From Roseibium sp. (lineage in GTDB: Bacteria; Pseudomonadota; Alphaproteobacteria; Rhizobiales; Stappiaceae): DNA of 64,000 bases. Below, piece after piece: positions 49,518 through 58,608 of this stretch. The translations under genes and the position numbers were made by a program. The stretch is taken from the NCBI GenBank assembly GCA_017643925.1, contig JAEPML010000007.1:124001-188000 (forward strand). Direction: 5' to 3'. Positions within the stretch are counted from its first letter, which is position 1. Each line of letters starts with the position of its first letter. A model generated the notes under the pieces. That model ran no database searches. It saw only the letters and a program-made list of their open reading frames with translations, and was not told the origin of the DNA.

Positions 49518-49547
49518 AAAACGCCACGGCAGAGGCCGTGGCGTTTT
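49518..49547 (+). terminator. Terminator after the secreted hydrolase gene
   Basis: Thirteen-base stem AAAACGCCACGGC/GCCGTGGCGTTTT (49518-49530 and 49535-49547) with a four-base loop. The stem itself ends in TTTT on plus and AAAA on the other side, so it can act in both directions. Confidence 0.85.
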
Positions 49548-49571
49548 GAAATAGGCTTGATTTTCGAACAG

Positions 49572-49751
49572 TCAGTGTATCGTCACGTCCTGTCGTATTC
49601 GCTCGATCTCGTCCTTGATCTTGAGCTTTTGTCGTTTCATGTCAGCCAATTCCAGGGAGTCAGTACTCGGATGCAACAGAGCGTCCTCGATTTTGCGTTC
49701 CATTTCCGCGTGACGGCGCTCAAGTTCTGCGAGATGCGACTGCATTGACAT
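49572..49751 (-). CDS. DUF465/YdcH-family small protein
   Basis: 59 residues read on the minus strand (MSMQSHLAELERRHAEMERKI... through ...QDVTIH). It is too short for common gene calling. GGAGG lies just upstream of ATG 49751. A helical hairpin protein with the KRQKLKIKDEIERI motif typical of the YdcH/DUF465 family. Divergent from the second DUF465 gene at 50106. Function unknown. Confidence 0.87.
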   Translation of the reverse strand: MSMQSHLAELERRHAEMERKIEDALLHPSTDSLELADMKRQKLKIKDEIERIRQDVTIH

Positions 49752-50105
49752 GGATAAAACCTCCTGTCTGTTGGCTCAACCTTGCCATCGTGCACAGAAA
49801 ATTTGGCAATGTCGATTGCAGATTCTGCATATCTGGACCGTTTCGCCGTCAAATTATGCATTGTTGGCGTTATCCTTAGGAAACCCTGAAAAAAACGGCA
49901 TGAATAAGCGCTTCAAAACCCTCAAATAATTCCAATGGAAGTTTTGCCAGTACAGAAAATAACAGGCTGCGAAGACGCGTCGATACGCTGCATTTTGTTT
50001 TCCAAACCTGTTGAGAAATCCGGCCATTGATGCGTCAAAGATGATATCTTGCCCGCGGGCGGTAAAATGGACTAGGACTTGTGTCCTGCTTTTTGGGGGA
50101 CATAC
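49752..50105. other. Divergent intergenic region between two DUF465 genes
   Basis: 354 bases without a gene. It holds promoters for both divergent small genes. CTTGCC near 50048 is a weak -35-like hexamer. I saw no stable hairpin with a T tract. Confidence 0.4.
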
Positions 50106-50312
50106 ATGGCGCAAATGGACAGTGATGCTCTGCGAATGGAGCTGGCACGGCTACGCCAGGAACACAGGGATCTGGACGTTGCAGTACAGGCGCTTGCAGC
50201 GACATCAAACCATGACGTCCTTCAGCTTCAACGGCTGAAAAAGAAAAAACTGATGATCAAGGACCGGATATCCGCCCTTGAGGATCAGCTGTTCCCCGAC
50301 ATCATCGCCTGA
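50106..50312 (+). CDS. DUF465/YdcH-family small protein, second copy
   Basis: 68 residues from ATG 50106, with GGGGGA upstream; an in-frame extension to 50079 is not needed. Sequence MAQMDSDALRMELARLRQEHRDLDVAV and the C-terminal RLKKKKLMIKDRISALEDQL match the YdcH/DUF465 helical hairpin. Such a gene stands before purE in many alphaproteobacteria. It shares the LKIKD-type motif with the divergent copy at 49572. Confidence 0.88.
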   Translation: MAQMDSDALRMELARLRQEHRDLDVAVQALAATSNHDVLQLQRLKKKKLMIKDRISALEDQLFPDIIA

Positions 50313-50452
50313 GCCGCTACGGATCGCTTTCCTTCCCGGAACAATACCGTTCGGGATGAATGGCGGAGTTGCGAGCAATTCAGGCTTGCGATGCGCGGAC
50401 TGCTGCATATACTCCGCGGCTCTTTCGAACGGGCAGGAACCTGGAGCAGAAA

Positions 50453-50944
50453 ATGGCACAAGCCGACGTCGCAATCATCATGGGCAGTCAATCGGACTGG
50501 CCAACCATGAAACACGCGGCCGATACGCTCGAGCAGCTCGGGGTCAGCTACGAAGCCCGTATCGTCTCCGCCCATCGGACACCGGACCGCATGTATGAGT
50601 TTGCGAAAGTTGCCAAGGCAGAAGGCTTCAAGGTCATTATCGCTGGCGCTGGCGGCGCCGCGCATCTGCCCGGCATGACAGCCTCCCTGACGCCCCTTCC
50701 GGTGTTCGGCGTCCCGGTTGAGAGCCGCGCGCTGTCGGGTGAAGACAGTCTTTTGTCCATCGTGCAGATGCCTGCGGGCATTCCCGTGGGCACCCTGGCA
50801 ATCGGCAAGGCCGGCGCGACCAACGCGGCCCTGCTGGCTGGTGCTGTCCTGGCGCTGAACGACACAGCGATCGCGGAGGCCCTGGATACCTATCGCGCGG
50901 AACGCACGGCTGCAGTCGCCGACACACCCAGCAACGACATCTGA
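50453..50944 (+). CDS. purE: N5-carboxyaminoimidazole ribonucleotide mutase PurE
   Basis: 163 residues from ATG 50453 with GGAG upstream. Class I mutase of purine synthesis: [49 protein letters not shown] and [25 protein letters not shown]. Works with PurK encoded 30 bases downstream. Confidence 0.96.
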   Translation: MAQADVAIIMGSQSDWPTMKHAADTLEQLGVSYEARIVSAHRTPDRMYEFAKVAKAEGFKVIIAGAGGAAHLPGMTASLTPLPVFGVPVESRALSGEDSLLSIVQMPAGIPVGTLAIGKAGATNAALLAGAVLALNDTAIAEALDTYRAERTAAVADTPSNDI

Positions 50945-50974
50945 CGGACCACACTTCACAGCAGGATTTTCGCA

Positions 50975-52069
50975 ATGGGCAACGCCATTCGACTTGAACC
51001 CGGCGACACGATCGGCATCCTCGGCGGCGGCCAGCTCGGCCGGATGCTGGCGCAATCCGCTGCAAGCATGGGCCTCAAGTCCCACATCTTTTGCCCGGAT
51101 CCGAGCAGCCCGGCCTTCGATGTCAGCGCGACCTACACGGTTGCCCCTTATGAAGACATCGAGGCGCTTGACCGGTTTGCGTCTTCGGTCTCCGTCGTCA
51201 CCTATGAATTCGAGAACGTGCCCGGCCCGACAGCAGCCCATCTGGATGCCAAGGTTCCGGTGCGCCCCGGTGTCAAAGCACTGGAAGTGTCTCAAGACCG
51301 CCTGTTCGAAAAACGGTTTCTGTCCGGCGCGGGTGTCGCGATTGCGGACTTTGCCGAAATCAATTCGCAGGACGACCTGGAAAGCGCCCTCTCCTCCTTC
51401 AAGGGACAAGGCGTACTGAAGACCCGGCGCTTCGGCTATGACGGCAAGGGGCAGCTGATGATCCGTGCCGCTGGCGATGTCGCTGGAGCCTACGACAAGA
51501 TCGGAGCGGTCCCCGCTGTCCTGGAAGATCTCATTCCTTTCGAATGCGAGGTATCGGTGATTGTCGCCCGGGATCTCGACGGGAACTGCGCGGCCTACGA
51601 CATTGCCCGCAACCATCACGAAAACCATATTCTCAAGACCTCGACAGTACCCGCCGGTGTTTCCGAAGACACGTTGGACACGGCGCGCAAGATGGCTGAA
51701 CAGATCGTGACAGGCCTCGACTATGTCGGCGTGATGGGCGTCGAGATGTTTCTCGTTCGGGATGCCGGTGGCGAAAGACTTCTCGTCAACGAGATCGCAC
51801 CACGGGTGCATAATTCCGGGCACTGGACACAGGATGCCTGCCTGACCTCCCAATTCGACCAGCACATGCGCGCGGTCGCGGGTTGGCCGCTTGGAGCAGC
51901 CACGCGTCATTCCGACGTCGTCATGGAAAACCTGATCGGCTCCGATGCCGAAGCCTGGCAATCTGTCCTTGGCGAACCGAGTGCCAGACTTCATCTCTAC
52001 GGTAAGGCCGAGATCCGTGAAGGGCGCAAGATGGGCCATGTCAATCGCCTGAGCGACAGGACCAGCTGA
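50975..52069 (+). CDS. purK: N5-carboxyaminoimidazole ribonucleotide synthase PurK
   Basis: 364 residues. ATP-grasp enzyme: ILGGGQLGRMLAQSAASMGLK, TYEFENVPGPTAAHL, LKTRRFGYDGKGQLMIR, and EIAPRVHNSGHWTQDACLTSQFDQHMRAV. Directly after purE in the usual purEK order. Confidence 0.96.
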   Translation: MGNAIRLEPGDTIGILGGGQLGRMLAQSAASMGLKSHIFCPDPSSPAFDVSATYTVAPYEDIEALDRFASSVSVVTYEFENVPGPTAAHLDAKVPVRPGVKALEVSQDRLFEKRFLSGAGVAIADFAEINSQDDLESALSSFKGQGVLKTRRFGYDGKGQLMIRAAGDVAGAYDKIGAVPAVLEDLIPFECEVSVIVARDLDGNCAAYDIARNHHENHILKTSTVPAGVSEDTLDTARKMAEQIVTGLDYVGVMGVEMFLVRDAGGERLLVNEIAPRVHNSGHWTQDACLTSQFDQHMRAVAGWPLGAATRHSDVVMENLIGSDAEAWQSVLGEPSARLHLYGKAEIREGRKMGHVNRLSDRTS

Positions 52070-52075
52070 GCCTGA

Positions 52076-53476
52076 TCAGGCGGTCGTGACAAGTCCCAGC
52101 TTCTCGCGTCGCGCAAAGCGCAGGTTTGCCAGGATGGCGACGGATGCGAGCCCGGCCGCCAGCCCGCACCAGACGCCGACACCGCCCCACCCGGCAAGGA
52201 AACCGAGACCGTAGGACAGGCTGAACCCCACGACCCAATACCCGAACAGGGCATAGAAGAGCGGGATAGTGGTGTCGCCCAGTCCACGAAGATTGTTGAC
52301 GCCGATGATCTGGCCACCATCGGCAATCTGGAACAGGGCCGCGACGAACAGGAATGACACACCGTAGGCGAGCACTTCCATTGCTTCAGGATCGTCGAAG
52401 TCGAGATAGAAGCCGACAAGTGTTTCCGGGATGCTCCAGAACAGGATTGCGAAGCAGCCCATGAACGCCATGGTCACGGCGAGCGAAGTCCAGCCGGCCC
52501 TGCCGATCCCCACGCGGTCGTCGCGTCCGGCTGCCAGACTGACCCTTGTCATCGCCGCCATGGAGAGCCCGACAGGCACCATGAAGGTGATGGACGCGAT
52601 CTGGAGAGCGATCGCGTGCCCGGCAAGCGGCAACGTACCGAGCCATCCGATCATGATGGCCGACGCACCGAACAGGGAGCCCTCCGCCACGATCGTCAGC
52701 CCGATCGGCGTTCCCAGGCGCACGATCTGGAAAAAGACCGGCCAATCCGAACGCCAGATGCGGCCAAGGATGTGATAGCGCCGCAACTTGGGATGCCGAA
52801 GGGCGTAGATCAGCAGGAACACGAACGTGGCTGTGGCACTGAAGACCGACGCGATCCCTGCTCCCACGAGTTCCAGGCGCGGAAATCCGAAATGCCCGAA
52901 GATCAGCACGTAATCGAGAATGGCATTGACGATCGCACCCCCGATCGTTGCCCAGAGAACGATCTGCGTGCGTTCCATGACCGTCAGGAAGCCACGGACG
53001 GCCATGATGAAAAGCGCTGGCAGCATGGTCCACTGCAGCACCCGCATATAGATCGAAGCCAGCCGGGCCAGTTCGGGTTCCTGCCCCAGGGCAAGCAGAA
53101 TGGGTTCCACAAAAAACAGGACGACCCAGACCGGGAAGCAGAAAACAAACGAAATCCAGAATCCCATGCGGACGGACCGCCGCAATTCGCGCGGATTGCG
53201 CTGCGAACGCGCACGTGCTGCCAGGGGAATGACGGCCTGGAGGACACCCATGCCGAAAAACCACAACAGCATGTAGAAATTGAAGGCAAGCGTGGACGCG
53301 GCGAGTTCTTCCGCCCCCAGATGCGAGATCATCCACACATCGGTCGTGTTGATCGCCATCTGGGCAAGCTGCGCGCCGGCAAGCGGCAGGCCGAGCGACA
53401 ATGTCGGCAGGATATCGCTCTGCCAAAGTGATGCGCGCGACTCCGAATCAGGGCGCCTTGACGCAGGCTGCGCCAT
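52076..53476 (-). CDS. MATE-family efflux transporter (NorM-like)
   Basis: 466 residues from ATG 53476 with GGAGG upstream; an in-frame upstream start is not needed. Twelve predicted helices in two halves (MatE repeats). Typical features are GLPLAGAQLAQMAINTTDVWMISHLGAEELAA and GVPLG-like GTPIGLTIVAEGSLFGASAIMIG. Probably exports cationic drugs or metabolites with a sodium or proton gradient. Convergent with purK, 6 bases between stops. Confidence 0.92.
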   Translation of the reverse strand: MAQPASRRPDSESRASLWQSDILPTLSLGLPLAGAQLAQMAINTTDVWMISHLGAEELAASTLAFNFYMLLWFFGMGVLQAVIPLAARARSQRNPRELRRSVRMGFWISFVFCFPVWVVLFFVEPILLALGQEPELARLASIYMRVLQWTMLPALFIMAVRGFLTVMERTQIVLWATIGGAIVNAILDYVLIFGHFGFPRLELVGAGIASVFSATATFVFLLIYALRHPKLRRYHILGRIWRSDWPVFFQIVRLGTPIGLTIVAEGSLFGASAIMIGWLGTLPLAGHAIALQIASITFMVPVGLSMAAMTRVSLAAGRDDRVGIGRAGWTSLAVTMAFMGCFAILFWSIPETLVGFYLDFDDPEAMEVLAYGVSFLFVAALFQIADGGQIIGVNNLRGLGDTTIPLFYALFGYWVVGFSLSYGLGFLAGWGGVGVWCGLAAGLASVAILANLRFARREKLGLVTTA

Positions 53477-53874
53477 CGTAACCTCCAAAATGTGGGCGAA
53501 CCCGCGCAATCTTGTTGTTGTTCGCTTCGGCGGGTGAGACCTTCACCTCTAATCTTGATAACGGGCAGAGTCCACACTTGTTCTGTGCTGCTCTGCACCC
53601 CAAACGCCAAAATTCGCGCACCAATCCGGCAAGTTTATTCGCGAACTTGGTGGACACGGCCAGATTGCTCTGGTATGTACCCGTCCAAAGTGAGCGACGC
53701 GTCAGCGGCGATCAGGTTTCTGTACACAAGTGAATGCACGGTCCTTTTTGACTGTATCAGCGTTGACTGCGTGTTTTCAGGCAGTCGCGATGACCATTGG
53801 CGAGACCTCACTTCTATCAAAGTCCACTTTATGCTGCGGATCGGCCGCGGCGCATTGCAAACGGGAAAAAACGC
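53477..53874. other. Long rpsU upstream region
   Basis: 398 bases with no gene. It carries the minus-strand promoter of the MATE gene and the plus-strand promoter and leader of rpsU. A hairpin GACTGC/GCAGTC (53765-53770 with 53781-53786) lies about 90 bases before the rpsU start, and CACCAA/TTGGTG-type inverted sequence near 53620 may form another stem. TTGACT at 53749 and 53763 are -35-like. Nothing decisive. Confidence 0.4.
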
Positions 53875-54102
53875 GTGCAGGTTCTGGTTCGCGACAATAA
53901 TGTCGATCAAGCGCTGAAGGCGCTCAAGAAAAAGATGCAGCGCGAAGGCATCTTCCGTGAAATGAAACTTCGCGGTCACTTCGAAAAGCCGTCTGAAAAG
54001 AAAGCACGCGAAAAGGCCGAAGCCATTCGCCGTGCGCGCAAGCTGGCTCGCAAGCGGGCACAGCGCGAAGGTCTGCTCCCGGGCAAGTCCGCTCGCCGTT
54101 AA
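53875..54102 (+). CDS. rpsU: 30S ribosomal protein S21
   Basis: 75 residues beginning at GTG 53875 ([20 protein letters not shown]), with GGGA upstream; the N-terminus is typical and an in-frame extension to 53797 is not. Strongly basic and helical: [35 protein letters not shown]. Ends 60 bases before a strong terminator. Here it stands alone rather than next to primase. Confidence 0.95.
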   Translation: MQVLVRDNNVDQALKALKKKMQREGIFREMKLRGHFEKPSEKKAREKAEAIRRARKLARKRAQREGLLPGKSARR

Positions 54103-54161
54103 TTTCGGCTCGAGTGTGCCTGGCGATGAAGATCGCCTGTTTTTAGCATGACTGCCGTGAG

Positions 54162-54188
54162 GCCGACCGATTCCACGGTCGGCTTTTT
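54162..54188 (+). terminator. Terminator of rpsU
   Basis: Stem GCCGACCG (54162-54169) and CGGTCGGC (54176-54183) with a six-base loop, then TTTTT. A weaker stem GGCGAT/ATCGCC with TGTTTTT lies just before it at 54122-54144. Confidence 0.87.
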
Positions 54189-54263
54189 GGCGTTTATTGT
54201 ATATTGCTTTGGACATGTGCCATTGAATAGGGCGCAGCCACATTCCCGCCCTATTGGAGGCAG

Positions 54264-55130
54264 ATGAACGGCATGTCTAATCACTTGAGTGCAAGAGATC
54301 GTATGTGCCGCATGCGCAAATTCCTGCCCCATGCAACGCTGCTCTGCCTGGCGACGCTTCTGGCTGGCTGCAACACCGGTGGCAGCGTTTACAATGACGT
54401 GCCGATCAACAAGTCGGTTGGGTCCTCGACCAACATCGCCTCGCTGACAGCCGTCATCGAATCGAACCCGTCCGATGCCACGGCCTACAGCACGCGCGGC
54501 ATCGCCTATGGACAGGCCGGGAAACTGGATCTTGCGGTGGCCGACTTCAACCAGGCGCTGCAGCTCAACCCGAACTCCTACCAGACCTACGCCAACCGGG
54601 CGCTGGTCTACAGGCGCCTTGGTCAGAATGACCTGGCGGTCGCCGACTATACCCGCGCGATCAACATCAAGCCCGACTACGACCCGGCCTATGTCGGTCG
54701 CGGCAACATCTATCGCCAGCAGGGCAATTACAACGCTGCTCTTGCCGATTTCAATTCGGTGATCACCCGCGACAGCTCGGACGCCCGGGCATTCTACAAT
54801 CGCGGCCTCATTTACCAGGCGCAGCGTCAGGACAATCAGGCGATCGAGGACTTTGCGACAGCGATCGGGCTCAATCCGAAAGCAAGCGCGCCTTACATTG
54901 CCCGCGGCATTTCCTATCTGGCGATCAATGACCCGAACGCTGCTTTCTCGGATCTGTCCATGGCCGTCAATCTCGACCGGGAATCGTCCGTTGCCTGGGC
55001 CAATCGTGGCCTTGCCCTGGAAATGCTCGGCAAGCCCAAGGACGCACGCAGGAACTTCACCCGCGCCATGTCTTTGGACAACTCCAACAAGATCGCCCGC
55101 GAAGGCCTGAGCCGCGTCGGCCAGGGCTGA
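54264..55130 (+). CDS. TPR-repeat lipoprotein
   Basis: 288 residues with lipobox LLAGC at about 32-36, then about six TPR repeats (about 70-285; for example AAYGQAGKLDLAVADFNQALQLNP and ALVYRRLGQNDLAVADYTRAI). Probably anchored in the outer membrane, acting as a scaffold. It resembles the NlpI/TPR lipoprotein type, but the exact family is not certain. Start ATG 54264 after GGAGG. Confidence 0.87.
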   Translation: MNGMSNHLSARDRMCRMRKFLPHATLLCLATLLAGCNTGGSVYNDVPINKSVGSSTNIASLTAVIESNPSDATAYSTRGIAYGQAGKLDLAVADFNQALQLNPNSYQTYANRALVYRRLGQNDLAVADYTRAINIKPDYDPAYVGRGNIYRQQGNYNAALADFNSVITRDSSDARAFYNRGLIYQAQRQDNQAIEDFATAIGLNPKASAPYIARGISYLAINDPNAAFSDLSMAVNLDRESSVAWANRGLALEMLGKPKDARRNFTRAMSLDNSNKIAREGLSRVGQG

Positions 55131-55252
55131 ACGGCCACTCAAAACAATCTTCTCTGCATCGATGTCTGGTGACTCAGGTCAAGGCACCTGTTTTCCCGGC
55201 ACCCTTTAATGTGTCGGTCGTTCTCTCAACGGTTGAACAGAGGGAGTGTGCC

Positions 55253-55837
55253 ATGAAATCGATTCTCGTGCTGGACGGCCATCCTGACCCTGTTGACAGG
55301 CATTTGTGCCACGCGCTGGCCAAGGCCTATCAGAAAGGCGCGGAAGCAGCCGGCCATCAGGCGACGCTTGTTCGCATTGCCGATCTGGATTTTCCGGTTC
55401 TGCGCAAGCCGGCGGAGTTCGAGAAGGAACCGACACCGGAAGCACTTCGTCCGGCCCGGGACGCCCTTTTGGCGGCCGATCATCTGGTTTTGGTCTATCC
55501 CCTCTGGCTGGGCACCCTGCCGGCCTATACCAAGGCGTTTCTGGAGCAACTCCTGCATTACGACACAGCCTTCGAACGCTCTGAAGGCGACAAATGGCCG
55601 AAAGGAAAGATGCGTGGCAAATCCGCACGCGTGGTTGTGACGATGGGCATGCCTTCAATCGCCTACACGCTCTGGTATCGTGCGCACAGCCTGAAAAGCC
55701 TCAAGCGGAACATTCTTGGTTTTATCGGCTTCAAGCCGATCAGGTCGACGATCTTCGGCATGGTTGAAAATGTCGACGAGGCCCGCATCGGCAAGTGGCT
55801 CGGCAAATTGGAAAGGCTTGGACGGGACGCAGCCTAG
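55253..55837 (+). CDS. Flavodoxin-fold NAD(P)H quinone oxidoreductase
   Basis: 194 residues from ATG 55253, with AGGGAG upstream. Flavin-binding features of the NQO1/KefF-type family: ILVLDGHPDPVDRHLCHALAKAY, YPLWLGTLPAYTKAFLEQLL and VVVTMGMPSIAYTLWYR. Probably an FMN/FAD-dependent two-electron reductase. Follows the TPR lipoprotein gene by 122 bases. Confidence 0.87.
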   Translation: MKSILVLDGHPDPVDRHLCHALAKAYQKGAEAAGHQATLVRIADLDFPVLRKPAEFEKEPTPEALRPARDALLAADHLVLVYPLWLGTLPAYTKAFLEQLLHYDTAFERSEGDKWPKGKMRGKSARVVVTMGMPSIAYTLWYRAHSLKSLKRNILGFIGFKPIRSTIFGMVENVDEARIGKWLGKLERLGRDAA

Positions 55838-55883
55838 CGGGCGTTCTGCCGCCATCTGTCAGCCGTCCCGGAAACAACAGATT

Positions 55884-56558
55884 TTAGAAGGGGCAAACTG
55901 CCTGAAACGTGACCCTCTCGCCGTTTGACGGGTGATGCAGCGTGAGCGTTTCTGCATGCAGGGCCAGCCTGCTTGAGGCGGCCAGCGCCTCGCCTTCCGC
56001 GTAAAAGCGATCACCGATGATCGGGTAACCCAGCGCCAGCATGTGGACACGCAATTGGTGGGATCGTCCTGTATGCGGAAACAGGCGAACACGCGCCGTC
56101 CTCTCCTTGCGATCGATCACCTGCCACCGTGTGAGTGCAGCCTTGCCATTTTCAAAGCACACCATCTGCTTGGGTCGGTTGGGCCAATCGCAAATCAAGG
56201 GCAGATCGATCTCACCTTCGTCCTCGACGGGAGAGCCCCAGATATCGGCCACGTAAATCTTGCTCGTCTTGCGTCGCTCGAACTGGAGACCTAGATGCCG
56301 ATGGGCAGCGGGGTTCATCGCAAGAACCATCACGCCAGACGTATCCATGTCCAGCCGGTGCACGATTCGCGCCTCCGGGAACTGTGCCTGCGCCCGGGCC
56401 TCGATACAGTCCGAATGCTCTGCGGCCTTGCCAGGCACACTCAACAGGCCGCTCGGCTTGTCGACAACCAGCAATTCCTCGTCCGCATGAAGAACCTTCA
56501 AGAAAGGGTCCTGCGGAGGATCATAGTGGAAGATTTCCGGCGCCGAGGTATTCATCAT
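55884..56558 (-). CDS. RluA-family pseudouridine synthase
   Basis: 224 residues. Makes pseudouridine in RNA. Catalytic motif RIVHRLDMDTSGVMVLA with Asp70; RTARVRLFPHTGRSHQLRVHMLALGYPIIGDRFY is the other family landmark. The length, about 220 residues, fits the short RluA/TruC branch rather than the long RluD branch, so the target may be 23S rRNA position 746 and tRNA position 32, as for E. coli RluA. Confidence 0.9.
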   Translation of the reverse strand: MMNTSAPEIFHYDPPQDPFLKVLHADEELLVVDKPSGLLSVPGKAAEHSDCIEARAQAQFPEARIVHRLDMDTSGVMVLAMNPAAHRHLGLQFERRKTSKIYVADIWGSPVEDEGEIDLPLICDWPNRPKQMVCFENGKAALTRWQVIDRKERTARVRLFPHTGRSHQLRVHMLALGYPIIGDRFYAEGEALAASSRLALHAETLTLHHPSNGERVTFQAVCPF

Positions 56559-56584
56559 TCAAACCGAAAGCAGCCAATCAACAT

Positions 56585-56609
56585 AAAAAGGCGCGGACGA
56601 TGCCGCGCC
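56585..56609 (-). terminator. Terminator downstream of the cox subunit IV gene
   Basis: Stem GGCGCGG (56590-56596) and CCGCGCC (56603-56609). On the minus strand it is followed by TTTTT and lies about 50 bases after the subunit IV stop. Confidence 0.8.
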
Positions 56610-56661
56610 AATTCTATCCCTTGAAAAGGCTGGCTGCCCTCAAGGACAGCCGAATCTGGTG

Positions 56662-56943
56662 TCAGACCGTCAGAATTGCCAGAAGGCCGGTCAGCACAAA
56701 AACAGCGGCGGAAGGAATCCAGCCGTTCGCGCCCAGCGCCAGACCGATTGCCGCAGCGAACATTGTTGCAATCAGCATCAACCAGCCGAACACAACAGCC
56801 GTCGTGCCACCGAAACCAAACAGGATCAGGCACAGAACGATGTTCAGTACAGCAACGGTTCCGACCTTGGAGAAGTTGATGAAACCTTCGTAAGTGGCTT
56901 CATGAGCCTCGTAATCCATTGCCGGCGCGTTTTCGTCAGACAT
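56662..56943 (-). CDS. aa3-type cytochrome c oxidase subunit IV
   Basis: 93 residues. N-terminal soluble part (MSDENAPAMDYEAHEATYEGFINFSKVGTV) characteristic of the bacterial aa3 subunit IV (COX4_pro_2) family. It is followed by membrane segments (about 27-50, and two further hydrophobic stretches towards the C-terminus), whereas the standard subunit has one main helix. Accessory, nonessential small subunit. Terminal oxidase genes are not in this window. Confidence 0.83.
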   Translation of the reverse strand: MSDENAPAMDYEAHEATYEGFINFSKVGTVAVLNIVLCLILFGFGGTTAVVFGWLMLIATMFAAAIGLALGANGWIPSAAVFVLTGLLAILTV

Positions 56944-57129
56944 GAAGTCCCCCAGAAAAATTCGTAAGTCGGCAGCCTACATACAACAAAGGCCACCCTT
57001 TCGGCAATCATCCGATTTGCATAATCGGACGAAACAGACGCGACTTTTTGGCAGGGTCTTCAGGTCACTGAAAACCTGACCGCTCTGGCCCGCTCCGGCG
57101 TAGTGCCAAAACCCGTCGACGTAGACGCG

Positions 57130-58509
57130 TCAGGCAGCGTGTGAGGCCCCAGCCAGTCCGGCAGAACGCAGGATATCATCCTGCCGCCGGCGCACGACCG
57201 CTGCTTCAAATCCTTCGATTTGCTCGTTGAACAGCTGGAAGAAATTCAACTCGGCTCTCAGGTGCAGGAACACGCCGCCGAGGCCGATGGCGGCACGATC
57301 CATGAAGACGAATTCCTGAGGCACCGTCACCGGACCAAGTTCCTTGAGGGCGGAATGCACCCGGAAGGCTTCCTTGCGTCCATATTCGGCGGCCGAAACC
57401 CCATCGGCGATTGAACGCACGCGGTCACTGAGCAAAGGTCCGTAAATGAACCTGGCCCAGATATTCAGGACCTCGATGACTTCCTTTTTCAGGTTGCTGA
57501 ACCCCCAGCGTTCGTAAGCTGCAACAACCCGTTCGTTGTCCTCTTCCAGAAGACCGCGATAGAGGTCGACCACGCCCTCGACAAATCCTTCCGGGAAGAC
57601 CCGAATGCAGCCATAGTCAAGCAGGTTGATCCCGGCGGGCGAACTTTCCTGTTCGAAGACCGTATAATTGCCCAGATGCGGGTCACCGTGGATGACGCCA
57701 TAGTGGCTGAACGGATGCCACCAGGCATGAAACATGGTGCGGGCGAGCAGGTTGCGGTCTTCCTGACTGTGCTCCTTGAACTCCAGGAGCGGCCTGCCGG
57801 TCAGCCAGCCCATGGTCAGAAGGCGACCGGTCGACAGGTCATCAACAACCTCTGGCACGCGGATTTGCTCGGAATCAGAAAGGATCTGCGTGTACATCGC
57901 GATATGCGCGGCCTCGCGCGCATAGTCGAGTTCTTCGCGCACGCGTGCGCTGATTTCCTTGGCGATTTCCCGGGTATCAATCGCCGGGCTCATGCGCCTG
58001 TGCAGACTGAACAGCATCTGCAACTGTTTCAGGTCCGCTTCGACCGCCGAGGCCATATCGGGATATTGCAGCTTGCAGGCCAGAACGCGTCCGTCATGCG
58101 CCGTTGCCCGGTGAACTTGTCCCAGGGATGCGGCTGCGGCAGGTTCGCGTCCGAATTCCTCGAACCTGTTCTGCCAGTCCGGGCCAAGCTCTGCCCTCAT
58201 CCTGCGCTTGACAAAGGCCCAGCCCATGGGTGGTGCGCTGGCTTGAAGCTTGGCAAGTTCCGTCGTGTATTCCGGCGGCAGCGCGTCGGGAATGGTCGAC
58301 AGGAGCTGAGCCACCTTCATCAACGGTCCCTTGAGACCTCCGAGCGCCGCGGCCAGTTCCGCTGCGTTTTTGCTGTTGTCCAACTCCATGCCGAACAATC
58401 TTGCACCGGCAACCTTGGCAGCAATTCCGCCCATATTTGTGCCAACCTTGGCATAGCGGCCCATGCGGGCGCTGAGCCGGTTGCTCTCGCGGTCTTTGGA
58501 CGATGGCAT
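57130..58509 (-). CDS. ABC1/UbiB-family atypical kinase
   Basis: 459 residues from ATG 58509, with AGGGACACG upstream. ABC1 features: KGPLMKVAQLLSTIPDALPPEYTTELAKLQ (the KxGQ region, here KVAQ), ASLGQVHRA, ELDYAREAAHIAMY and GVIHGDPHLGNYTV with LLDYGCIRVF. Family members influence ubiquinone synthesis or lipid metabolism. The protein kinase activity is usually suppressed. It is followed by the DUF3445 gene. Confidence 0.88.
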   Translation of the reverse strand: MPSSKDRESNRLSARMGRYAKVGTNMGGIAAKVAGARLFGMELDNSKNAAELAAALGGLKGPLMKVAQLLSTIPDALPPEYTTELAKLQASAPPMGWAFVKRRMRAELGPDWQNRFEEFGREPAAAASLGQVHRATAHDGRVLACKLQYPDMASAVEADLKQLQMLFSLHRRMSPAIDTREIAKEISARVREELDYAREAAHIAMYTQILSDSEQIRVPEVVDDLSTGRLLTMGWLTGRPLLEFKEHSQEDRNLLARTMFHAWWHPFSHYGVIHGDPHLGNYTVFEQESSPAGINLLDYGCIRVFPEGFVEGVVDLYRGLLEEDNERVVAAYERWGFSNLKKEVIEVLNIWARFIYGPLLSDRVRSIADGVSAAEYGRKEAFRVHSALKELGPVTVPQEFVFMDRAAIGLGGVFLHLRAELNFFQLFNEQIEGFEAAVVRRRQDDILRSAGLAGASHAA

Positions 58510-58608
58510 CGTGTCCCTCAACTCCTGACGGTCAGGCGGTTACTCACAGCACTACATATTAATTACGCAGGCGATATCCAGTCGGACCAGCCGATAAAGG
58601 CAGCTGCC

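Noticed and set aside
50285..52039. 584-codon minus-strand frame antisense to purE-purK
   Set aside because: It has no ribosome site or domain, and it covers two real genes in the other direction.
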